DNA from: Alkanindiges illinoisensis
GTDB taxonomy: Bacteria > Pseudomonadota > Gammaproteobacteria > Pseudomonadales > Moraxellaceae
Reading direction: 5' to 3'
Assembly (NCBI RefSeq): GCF_004377485.1
Contig: NZ_SNTY01000020.1
Span: 1-42,067 of the forward strand
DNA: 42,067 nucleotides
The notes under the pieces: generated by a model
What the model saw: only the letters and a program-made list of their open reading frames with translations
Told to the model about the DNA's origin: nothing
The model's database searches: none
Program-made: the position numbers and the translations under genes
Shown here: positions 35,734-42,067 of the stretch, one piece after another
Position numbering within the stretch: the first letter of the stretch is position 1
Layout: each line of letters opens with the position of its first letter

Positions 35734-37254
35734 TTAAAGCAAGCGTTTTCGTTCACTGGATGATGGAATGTTTAGTGACTCGCGATACTTGGCAACCGTG
35801 CGCCGTGCCACATCAATTCCCTCACTTTGCAGCTTCTCGGCAATTGCATTATCAGACAATGGCTTACGTACATTTTCTTCCTGAATCATTTTTTTAATCA
35901 TGGCACGGATTGCGGTAGACGAGCATTCCCCACCACTACTGGTGCCAACATGACTTGAAAAGAAATATTTCAGTTCAAATAATCCGCGCGGGGTGAGCAT
36001 GTATTTTTGGGTGGTAACCCGCGATACTGTAGACTCGTGCAAATCGGTTTCTTCGGCAATATCACGCAGGATAAGCGGTTTCATGGCTTCAGGGCCATGT
36101 TCAAGAAAGTCACGCTGGTGCTCAATGATACAGGTGGATACCTTTAATAAGGTTTTGTGTCGTTCATCTACACTTTTAATAAAGTTGCGCGCTTCCTGCA
36201 TGTGCAGGCGCAAATATTGATTGTCACTGCTGCTGTCTGCACGGCGAATCAGACCTGCATAATACGGATTGACCCGCAGTTTTGGTAAAATGTCAGTATT
36301 GAGCTGAACTTCCCAGCGGTTATTTTTTTTGCGCACAATGACATCCGGCACCTGATGGTCGCGCTCCGGGTCAGCAAACTTTTGCCCCGGGTAAGGATCA
36401 AGGCATTTAATCAGGTTGAGGGCTTCTTTTAAGGCATCCTGCCCAAGCTGGGTTTGCCGCATCAGCCGGTTAATATCATTGGCAATCAATAACTCATGAT
36501 GCTGTAGCAGCTTTAGCGCATCCAGACGACAGGGCGTATGTTCCGGCAGGTTTTTTAGCTGTAACAACAGGCATTCCTGCAAACTGCGCGCGCCTACACC
36601 AGCAGGTTCCAGATTCTGAATGCGCTTGAGCACCACATCAACTTCTTCAAGCTCAATGTCATATTCCAGCAGCTCGGCAGGGTCCATCTCCTCACTAAGC
36701 ACGCCCAGTGAGTGCAATTGTTGCACCGCTGCTTCAAGGACATCTTCAAGGCTAATCATCAGGTAGCCACGCTCATCAATGCCATCAATAATACATTCGG
36801 CAATCAGGCGGTCTATCGGGCTAAAGTGAGCAAAATTAACCTGCCAGCGCAAATAATCCCAGATGCTGTCCTGACTGGTGCGGTTATCTTCGCGCTCTTC
36901 AAATTCCGGTGTAGCCAGTGCTGTGGACTGATGGGTAAAAATATCATCCCACTGGGTATCAACCGGCAAATCGTCATTGAGCTGGTTGGCCTGCATCTGT
37001 TCTGTGAGCGAGGTTTCATAATCAGCTCCTTCCCTTTCAGCCTGCTCAGCAGAGCTTTGGCTGGTGGTGGCCTCGGTAGGGCGCTGGTGTTCCTCACTAG
37101 GATCAATCACTTCCAGTAAGGGATTACTATCCAGTTGAACCTGAATTTCCTGCTCCAGCTCAAGCGAAGACAATTGCAGCAGTTTAATGGCCTGCTGCAA
37201 TTGTGGCGTCAAGGATAAGGAAGCAGAAACTTTCATCCCCATGGATAGCTTCAT
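35734..37254 (-). CDS. rpoN: RNA polymerase sigma-54 factor
   Basis: RpoN directs RNA polymerase to -24/-12 promoters that need AAA+ activators, controlling nitrogen and many other functions. The 506-residue product has all three regions: the Gln/Leu-rich region I (LTPQLQQAIKLLQLSSLELEQEI, given here as TPQLQQAIKLLQLS near residues 17-30), an acidic region II (about 50-110), and region III with the core-binding and helix-turn-helix segments ending in the RpoN box ARRTVAKYRE (about 483-492). The start at 37254 has AGGA eight bases upstream. hpf follows in the same direction. Confidence 0.97.
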   Translation of the reverse strand: MKLSMGMKVSASLSLTPQLQQAIKLLQLSSLELEQEIQVQLDSNPLLEVIDPSEEHQRPTEATTSQSSAEQAEREGADYETSLTEQMQANQLNDDLPVDTQWDDIFTHQSTALATPEFEEREDNRTSQDSIWDYLRWQVNFAHFSPIDRLIAECIIDGIDERGYLMISLEDVLEAAVQQLHSLGVLSEEMDPAELLEYDIELEEVDVVLKRIQNLEPAGVGARSLQECLLLQLKNLPEHTPCRLDALKLLQHHELLIANDINRLMRQTQLGQDALKEALNLIKCLDPYPGQKFADPERDHQVPDVIVRKKNNRWEVQLNTDILPKLRVNPYYAGLIRRADSSSDNQYLRLHMQEARNFIKSVDERHKTLLKVSTCIIEHQRDFLEHGPEAMKPLILRDIAEETDLHESTVSRVTTQKYMLTPRGLFELKYFFSSHVGTSSGGECSSTAIRAMIKKMIQEENVRKPLSDNAIAEKLQSEGIDVARRTVAKYRESLNIPSSSERKRLL

Positions 37255-37525
37255 ACTGATGTCCTGTTTTTAGTATGATTTTTTATTATAACCACAAGGC
37301 GAAACCAAAAGGGAAAGCAATTTCTATGCCGTAGCAAAAATATTCAATATCAAAGCCACTGCACAGCACAATAATTGCACGCAACTCCTTAAATAAAATT
37401 TATTTATACATCAAACAGTAATCTGGGAGTAAGATGGGAATATGCTATAACAGGCTGACGAATAATTTACAACAAGCGCAAAGTACCTTACTCTGCCGTG
37501 AAATAAAGTTAGGAAGATTCGGTAT

Positions 37526-38659
37526 ATGACGACTGCAATTGCCCGCTGGTTCAGTATTGCTGCCATGAATGCTGCATTTGTTACACCTGCACTGGCAATC
37601 GACCCTGCCTTGCCAATCAATAACAATAGCAAGGGAACTTCAGTTTCGCTTGATCAGACTAGCGCAAACATCAATATACCGTATCAAACCTTAACCATTA
37701 GCGAAGTGATTCAGCCACCTGTGCAGTCTGTCAATACGACTGACTCCCAGATTAATGTGTATGATGATCCCTTTACTTTTAATGCACTGAGCCGCATTAC
37801 GCTCAAGCAGCTTCGGGTTGATGCCAATGCCAGCCAGCCCGATGTGGTTAAAGATCCGTTTCAGCCCATTAACCGTAAAGTTTTCCGGTTTAACTCCAAG
37901 CTTGATCAGCATCTTTTACTGCCAGTTGCAAAAGCCTATAAGAATAAAGTCCCTGCTCCGGTTCAAACCGGTATCGGCAACTTTTTTTCAAACCTGCGTG
38001 AGCCGTGGAATGCGGTTAACCACTTGCTTCAGGGTAATGGCACCTCGTCCTATAAGAGTTTAGGCCGCTTTACGGTTAATACTTTTAGCAGTCTGGGACT
38101 AGCCGATCCGGCAACCAAACTTGGTCTTGCCTCACAGGGCAATGAGGATTTTGGCCAAACCCTGGGCAAGTGGGGCGTAAAGTCAGGGCCGTTTTTAATG
38201 CTGCCAGTGTTAGGACCATCCACTTTGCGCGATAGTGCAGGTCGTATTTTTGATACCTTTGGCCGACCCGTGCACTATATGAACCAAAACTCACTTTACT
38301 GGGGTTTGGTTGGCACTGAAGGCGTGGATGCACGTGCCAAATTTGTCGGGGTAGAAGATCTGGTTCAAGGCGACCAATATGCCTTACTGCGTGACCTGTA
38401 CCTGCAGCGTCGGCAGCACCTGATTTCAGGTAATGAACAAAATGCCAGCGTGGACAACAGTTTTGGTGACGAAGACGCCAGCTTTGGTGATGCGCCAGAT
38501 GACATAAATGAGAGTGATAATACTAACAGCAGCAGTATGGATCAAAACTTTGGCGACACTGAGTCAACAGCGGAACCCGCTTCAACGCCAGCACCCGAAA
38601 TGCAGGCTACACCTGATGTCGGATCTGAGCCTGCACAAAATCAGGATGCAGCGTTTTAA
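37526..38659 (+). CDS. mlaA: MlaA (VacJ) family outer-membrane lipid-asymmetry protein with acidic C-terminal tail
   Basis: MlaA removes mislocalised phospholipids from the outer leaflet of the outer membrane and passes them to MlaC. The 377-residue product has a signal peptide (cleavage near ALA, residues 22-24) and a long linker. The MlaA core spans about 108-300: DPFQPINRKVFRFNSKLDQHLL, NFFSNLREPWNAVNHLLQG and DFGQTLGKWGVKSGPFLMLPVLGPS are its landmarks (each present in full). Unlike E. coli MlaA there is no cysteine anywhere, so no lipobox. The last 75 residues are acidic and repeat FGD three times. The gene leads a row with gigA, gigB and the Nit-type gene. Confidence 0.92.
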   Translation: MTTAIARWFSIAAMNAAFVTPALAIDPALPINNNSKGTSVSLDQTSANINIPYQTLTISEVIQPPVQSVNTTDSQINVYDDPFTFNALSRITLKQLRVDANASQPDVVKDPFQPINRKVFRFNSKLDQHLLLPVAKAYKNKVPAPVQTGIGNFFSNLREPWNAVNHLLQGNGTSSYKSLGRFTVNTFSSLGLADPATKLGLASQGNEDFGQTLGKWGVKSGPFLMLPVLGPSTLRDSAGRIFDTFGRPVHYMNQNSLYWGLVGTEGVDARAKFVGVEDLVQGDQYALLRDLYLQRRQHLISGNEQNASVDNSFGDEDASFGDAPDDINESDNTNSSSMDQNFGDTESTAEPASTPAPEMQATPDVGSEPAQNQDAAF

Positions 38660-38692
38660 TGTCTAACTTTAATCTTTCAGTTGCCTAGTCCA

Positions 38693-39658
38693 ATGCTTGT
38701 CATTTATAAAACTGACCTGTCAGCAGAAATTGCCCAGTTGCGACGGGCATTGCCGAGTCTTCAACAAATCAGGCTTGATGAGCTGCCTACAATTGACGAC
38801 ACACTGGTGGTTTTTTCCGATGTTGAAACCTTTTTAAACCAGCAATGGAAGAATCCAACCATTGTCCTGGCCAGAGCCGAGCAAGGTTCGCTACTGGCCA
38901 AAGCATGGCAAAAAGGCGCACTGGCAGGCTGGATCTGGAACGAACTGCCCGCACAGCCTGAAGAAGTATTCAAGCAGCTGGATTTACAGTATAAGCGCAA
39001 TCAGGATAGCCGCGACTTGCCTGCTGCGGCACGCTTGCAGCAACGCATGTTGCCCCGTCCGCTAGAGATTGATGGCTACCAGATTGAACAGTTTTTTCAA
39101 CCTGCTGCGTTTTTATCAGGCGACTGGTTTGATTACTGGCAGGTGGATGACCAGCAAATTCTGTTTTATCTGGCGGATGTTGCGGGACATGGCGTTACCA
39201 GCAGTTTGCTGACTTCATGGATGGCAGGCTTTCATGGCCGGGCCTATAGTCCGATGCAACTGGTGACCAAGCTCAATAACAAGCTGGTAGCACAGAATGC
39301 CGAAAAACACATTACGCTGGTTTGTGGCCTGCTGGACTTTAAAACCAATGACATTGAATGGTGTAGTGCTGGCCATTATCCGCCACCCATTTTGCTACAA
39401 CCCGGACAGGAACCTGCCATTTTAACCACCAGCAGCCTGCCACTGGGCTTAACCAGCGACCTGAAAATCCAGACCCAGCATTTACACATGAAATCCGGTG
39501 CACAATTAATTTTTTGTTCGGATGGCGCACTGGAATCTTTTAAGGGTGGTTTGAACGAGCAGTTTAGCCAGCTGATAAAAACCCTGCAAACTGATGGACT
39601 TAAGCCGCCCGAGCATGTGCCCGATGATATCGCCATTTTATGCCTGTCACGCAAATAA
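38693..39658 (+). CDS. gigA: GigA-like PP2C/SpoIIE-type serine phosphatase with N-terminal receiver-like domain
   Basis: The 321-residue protein has an N-terminal domain (about 1-95) that resembles a degenerate response-regulator receiver, then an RsbU-type PP2C phosphatase. Metal-binding motifs are visible in FLSGDWFDYW, LADVAGHGV, CSAGHYPPP and FCSDGALESF. In Acinetobacter baumannii GigA dephosphorylates GigB, and the pair affects growth under stress. The ATG at 38693 is used; a TTG at 38681 is in frame. It starts 33 bp after mlaA, and gigB follows, so co-transcription is likely. The assignment is by motif and neighbourhood. Confidence 0.82.
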   Translation: MLVIYKTDLSAEIAQLRRALPSLQQIRLDELPTIDDTLVVFSDVETFLNQQWKNPTIVLARAEQGSLLAKAWQKGALAGWIWNELPAQPEEVFKQLDLQYKRNQDSRDLPAAARLQQRMLPRPLEIDGYQIEQFFQPAAFLSGDWFDYWQVDDQQILFYLADVAGHGVTSSLLTSWMAGFHGRAYSPMQLVTKLNNKLVAQNAEKHITLVCGLLDFKTNDIEWCSAGHYPPPILLQPGQEPAILTTSSLPLGLTSDLKIQTQHLHMKSGAQLIFCSDGALESFKGGLNEQFSQLIKTLQTDGLKPPEHVPDDIAILCLSRK

Positions 39659-39763
39659 GCCTATTTATTAGTCATACTTAAGGTGGTAATTACCACCAGC
39701 TTACTTGCCGAAGTGGATGAGCTATGGGATAATTATTACTTCCCGTATGAAAATGGCATGTTT

Positions 39764-40294
39764 ATGTCAACTGGTCATATTGAATATGCAGGCTTGGATG
39801 GTACCCACGTATTCAAACTTATTGGTGAAGTCCGAGCCACCTCTTGTATTAGTCTTGATCACCTTCTCGATAAAATAGAACAGCAAACTGGCATTAAAGG
39901 TGCATTGGTTGATTTGACCAAGGCCACCTTTATTGATAGCACTGTATTGGGCATTTTAGCGAAACTGGGTTTAAAGCTACAGCAAATCCATAATATTCAA
40001 GCAGTCATGATTACCACCAATCCTGATATCACCACGCTGGCCAACAGCATGGGCTTAAGCCAGGTATTTGTCATGCTGAACTGTCCGGCAGATGCCTGCT
40101 GTACCCAGGTTTTACCAGAAGAGCATGGTGATCACAGTGAAATGCTGCATACCGTGCTGGAAGCTCACCGTACCCTGATGTGCCTGAATAAAGCCAACCA
40201 CAATATGTTTCAGCCGCTGGTAAGACAACTCGAACAAGAAGAACAACGCCAGCAGCAAGCCGCCCAGCAACTTTCCTCAACGCAGTATCATTAA
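39764..40294 (+). CDS. gigB: GigB-like STAS-domain anti-anti-sigma factor
   Basis: The 176-residue product has an anti-sigma-factor-antagonist STAS domain with the phosphorylatable serine in LTKATFIDSTVLGILAKLG (the Ser of IDST) and ITTNPDITTLANSMGLSQVF. The Gln-rich C-terminal tail (EQEEQRQQQAAQQL) is probably disordered. In A. baumannii, GigB is dephosphorylated by GigA and acts in stress and nitrogen-phosphotransferase signalling. I use the ATG at 39764 (MSTGHIEYAG) because homologues begin there as I recall them; an in-frame GTG at 39683 would add 27 residues and no good ribosome binding site decides it. The Nit-type gene follows 12 bp later. Confidence 0.8.
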   Translation: MSTGHIEYAGLDGTHVFKLIGEVRATSCISLDHLLDKIEQQTGIKGALVDLTKATFIDSTVLGILAKLGLKLQQIHNIQAVMITTNPDITTLANSMGLSQVFVMLNCPADACCTQVLPEEHGDHSEMLHTVLEAHRTLMCLNKANHNMFQPLVRQLEQEEQRQQQAAQQLSSTQYH

Positions 40295-40306
40295 TCCTGC
40301 TACCCC

Positions 40307-41176
40307 ATGACTTGCTCACCTCAAGATCAATTGCCTGTGTTTGCAGTAGCGCAGATGAATTCGCAGGATTCGATTGCGCAGAATCTTGCCAATACAGCGC
40401 TATTGATGCAGCAGGCACGTGAGCAGCATGCTTCCCTACTGGTATTGCCAGAAAATTTTGCCTGTTTTGCAGCGGGACAACAGCTAAAAACAGCTGAGCG
40501 TTTTGACGAATTGCAGCAACAGCTCCAGCAAATGGCTGCAACATATCACCTATGGCTGGTTGCTGGCTCAATTCCCTGCCCGTATCGTCCTAATGGACAA
40601 ACTGTGCCTGATGGCCGTGTTCGCAGCACCAGCTTATTGATTAGCCCGGAAGCCAAAACAGTGGCTCGCTATGACAAGATTCATTTGTTTGATGTGCAGG
40701 TGGGTGACAATACTGGCAGTTATCAGGAATCGGCCACTTTTGAACCCGGTGATGAAGTCGTGGTTGCCAATACGCCCTTTGGCCAGCTTGGCATGATGAT
40801 TTGCTATGACCTGCGCTTTCCTGAACTGGCACTGGCCTTGCGCAAACAGGAAGCGGATTTTCTCACTGCGCCCTCTGCCTTTACTGAAATGACAGGTCGC
40901 CTGCACTGGCAATTATTATTGCGTGCCCGTGCGGCTGACACACAATGTTATGTTTTGGGTGCCGGACAGCAGGGAACCCACGGTACGCAACCACCTTTAC
41001 GCCACACATGGGGTCATAGTGCCATCAGTAATGCTGCGGGCGAAATTGTGGCTGAACGCACGGAAGCAGGTATGGGCATTTTGACTGCTACATTCGATCA
41101 AAACGCTATCCAGAAACGGCGTGAATCCATGCCCCTGATGCAACACCGCCGTTTGGGTTTACTAAAAGATTTCTAA
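40307..41176 (+). CDS. Carbon-nitrogen hydrolase, Nit1/deaminated-glutathione amidase type
   Basis: The 289-residue protein is a nitrilase-superfamily amidase with the full catalytic triad: Glu49 in VLPENFACF, Lys124 in RYDKIHLFDV and Cys166 in MMICYDLRFPEL. The segment GDNTGSYQESATFEPGD and the length match the Nit1/Nit2 branch, which repairs deaminated glutathione produced by transaminase side reactions. Substrate choice between deaminated glutathione and omega-amidase substrates cannot be fixed by eye. It lies 12 bp after gigB, suggesting co-transcription, and converges on ribE. Confidence 0.88.
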   Translation: MTCSPQDQLPVFAVAQMNSQDSIAQNLANTALLMQQAREQHASLLVLPENFACFAAGQQLKTAERFDELQQQLQQMAATYHLWLVAGSIPCPYRPNGQTVPDGRVRSTSLLISPEAKTVARYDKIHLFDVQVGDNTGSYQESATFEPGDEVVVANTPFGQLGMMICYDLRFPELALALRKQEADFLTAPSAFTEMTGRLHWQLLLRARAADTQCYVLGAGQQGTHGTQPPLRHTWGHSAISNAAGEIVAERTEAGMGILTATFDQNAIQKRRESMPLMQHRRLGLLKDF

Positions 41177-41200
41177 TTTAAAATTTTTCTGAAGCTTAAA

Positions 41201-41905
41201 TCATGCTTTAGGCAATGTTTGGACAAGATTACTGGCCAAATCCATTCCATGTTGCTGCATGATTTTTTCCAGTAATGGCGCTAAAGCACCCAGCTTTTCA
41301 TCCAGCGCATCATGAATTGTATCTACAAGCACTTGTGTGCTGCGTTCAATTTCCACATTTAAACGGTCACCTGCTTTCTTTTGTGCAAACACGGTCATAC
41401 GGCGGGTTTCAGGAATTAACCAGACTTCAAACCACTGTTCCGTTTTATTCACCTCAAACAGCGTCAGACTCGTGCCATTAATGGCAATATAACCCTTGGA
41501 AAATATATATTTCATCCATTGCGGTGCGACACCAATGCGATAGCAAAAATTATTGTCATATTGCCTAATGTCCAGAATGGTTGCGGTAAAATCAATATGT
41601 CCCGACAGTGGATGCCCGCCAATTTCAGCACCCTCCTTGGCAGCCCGCTCGGCATTGACCTGCGTGCCAACCTGATACTCACCCAGTGTGGTAATTTGCA
41701 AGCTTTGTAGTATCACATCAAAGCTAGCAGTCTGCTCATCGAGAATTTCAGTAACCGTTAAGCAAGTTCCATCAATGGCCACACTGGCGCCGATCTGCAA
41801 ATCCTGACAAAAGCCTGCTGGAAAGTGGATGATAAAGGTGCGAACCCCTGCAATGTCAGTGACATTTTCAATCGTGGCAACCGCTTGGATAATTCCGGTA
41901 AACAT
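41201..41905 (-). CDS. ribE: Riboflavin synthase, alpha chain
   Basis: The enzyme dismutates two 6,7-dimethyl-8-ribityllumazine molecules to riboflavin. The 234-residue product consists of two similar lumazine-binding barrels: the first starts MFTGIIQAVA with DGTCLTVTEI, the second has GHPLSGHIDFTATI and INGTSLTLFEV, and the C-terminus ends in a helix with IERSTQVLVDTIHDAL. The ATG at 41905 has AAGAGA six bases upstream. Only 36 bp separate it from the IS end at 41942, so its native promoter is probably outside or replaced. It is transcribed in the same direction as the IS transposase, convergent with the Nit-type gene. Some authors call this gene ribC. Confidence 0.95.
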   Translation of the reverse strand: MFTGIIQAVATIENVTDIAGVRTFIIHFPAGFCQDLQIGASVAIDGTCLTVTEILDEQTASFDVILQSLQITTLGEYQVGTQVNAERAAKEGAEIGGHPLSGHIDFTATILDIRQYDNNFCYRIGVAPQWMKYIFSKGYIAINGTSLTLFEVNKTEQWFEVWLIPETRRMTVFAQKKAGDRLNVEIERSTQVLVDTIHDALDEKLGALAPLLEKIMQQHGMDLASNLVQTLPKA

Positions 41906-41941
41906 GAGATTCTCTTAAATTCGTTCATTCATGATATAAGC

Positions 41942-42067
41942 TGTACTAGCTCAAACCTGATCTGACAGTTACCCGTTTTGATGATGAGTGTCAGGTTAAA
42001 TTTGAGCTAGATTCTTTTCAGCCCAAATCTGTTTTCCATCAAGCAATGTTTCCATAGGCGTGCGCCC
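41942..42067 (-). mobile_element. End of a second, inverted copy of the IS481-type element (truncated by the window edge)
   Basis: This is the exact reverse complement of bases 2-127. It starts with TGTACTAG, the outer IS end, and continues through the non-coding tail into the transposase gene. The identity runs to the last base of the window, so the real element is longer. It lies 36 bp upstream of ribE, with its transposase reading toward ribE. Confidence 0.82.
41996..42067 (-). CDS. IS481-type transposase, C-terminal fragment (right copy)
   Basis: The same 23-residue C-terminus as in the left copy (GRTPMETLLDGKQIW..., stop TAA at 41996-41998) is read on the minus strand and truncated by the window edge. 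The short distance to ribE allows transcription from the IS to run into it; nothing between them looks like a standard terminator except the imperfect hairpin of the IS tail. Confidence 0.7.
   Translation of the reverse strand, partial: GRTPMETLLDGKQIWAEKNLAQI

Noticed and set aside
41906-41941. FMN riboswitch in front of ribE
   Set aside because: Only 36 bp of non-IS sequence precede the gene, far too little for the aptamer.

Overview
The window looks like chromosome from a gammaproteobacterium of the Moraxellaceae, close to Acinetobacter. The evidence is the gene order ibaG-murA-hisG-hisD-hisC, a filA-to-filF 'putative pilus' cluster, and mlaA followed by gigA/gigB-type genes beside rpoN and hpf. 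Base composition looks richer in G+C than typical Acinetobacter, so a relative such as Alkanindiges is possible; that is inference. Almost every gene is intact. Both window ends carry the same 126 bp in inverted orientation: the 3' tail of an IS481-type transposase gene plus the outer IS end. The sequence therefore probably stops where an assembly broke at a repeated IS.

Layout. 1-7.6 kb: IS end, a dodecin, a small membrane protein, pncB (NAD salvage), metY (homocysteine synthesis), rpe, an M48 metallopeptidase and a YjgN-type membrane protein. The 525-bp gap between rpe and metY holds a GGAACT hexanucleotide array and a cluster of DnaA-box-like 9-mers. 7.7-16.8 kb: a remnant of a class III alcohol dehydrogenase gene, a membrane-anchored C13 peptidase, bioC-bioD, a tsaB-uppP-rsmJ operon, two small unknown proteins, a gamma-carbonic-anhydrase-like protein and two divergent Nudix hydrolases. 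16.8-26.4 kb: a seven-gene minus-strand fil cluster encoding two secreted FilA-type proteins, a C39-type peptidase, two predicted outer-membrane barrels, a periplasmic FilE and a lipoprotein FilF. It has the parts of an envelope export or surface-assembly system whose mechanism I do not know to be established, and it is the most interesting region here. 26.7-33.7 kb: pabB, a Uma2-family protein, and the ibaG-murA-hisGDC block. 33.9-42 kb: a transglutaminase-like protein, a MITE-like palindrome, hpf, rpoN, then mlaA, a PP2C phosphatase, a STAS protein and a Nit-type amidase in one direction, and finally ribE, whose start codon lies 36 bp from the second IS end.

How the genes work together. Most of the window is core metabolism and envelope upkeep: cofactors (NAD, biotin, folate, riboflavin), histidine, peptidoglycan precursors (murA, uppP), outer-membrane lipid asymmetry (mlaA) and translation (tsaB, rsmJ, hpf). 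Global regulation is represented by rpoN and the gigA/gigB pair. The accessory or unusual content is the fil cluster, the IS ends, the broken dehydrogenase, the MITE-like element and the repeat-bearing gap upstream of metY. No rRNA, tRNA or CRISPR array was recognised.
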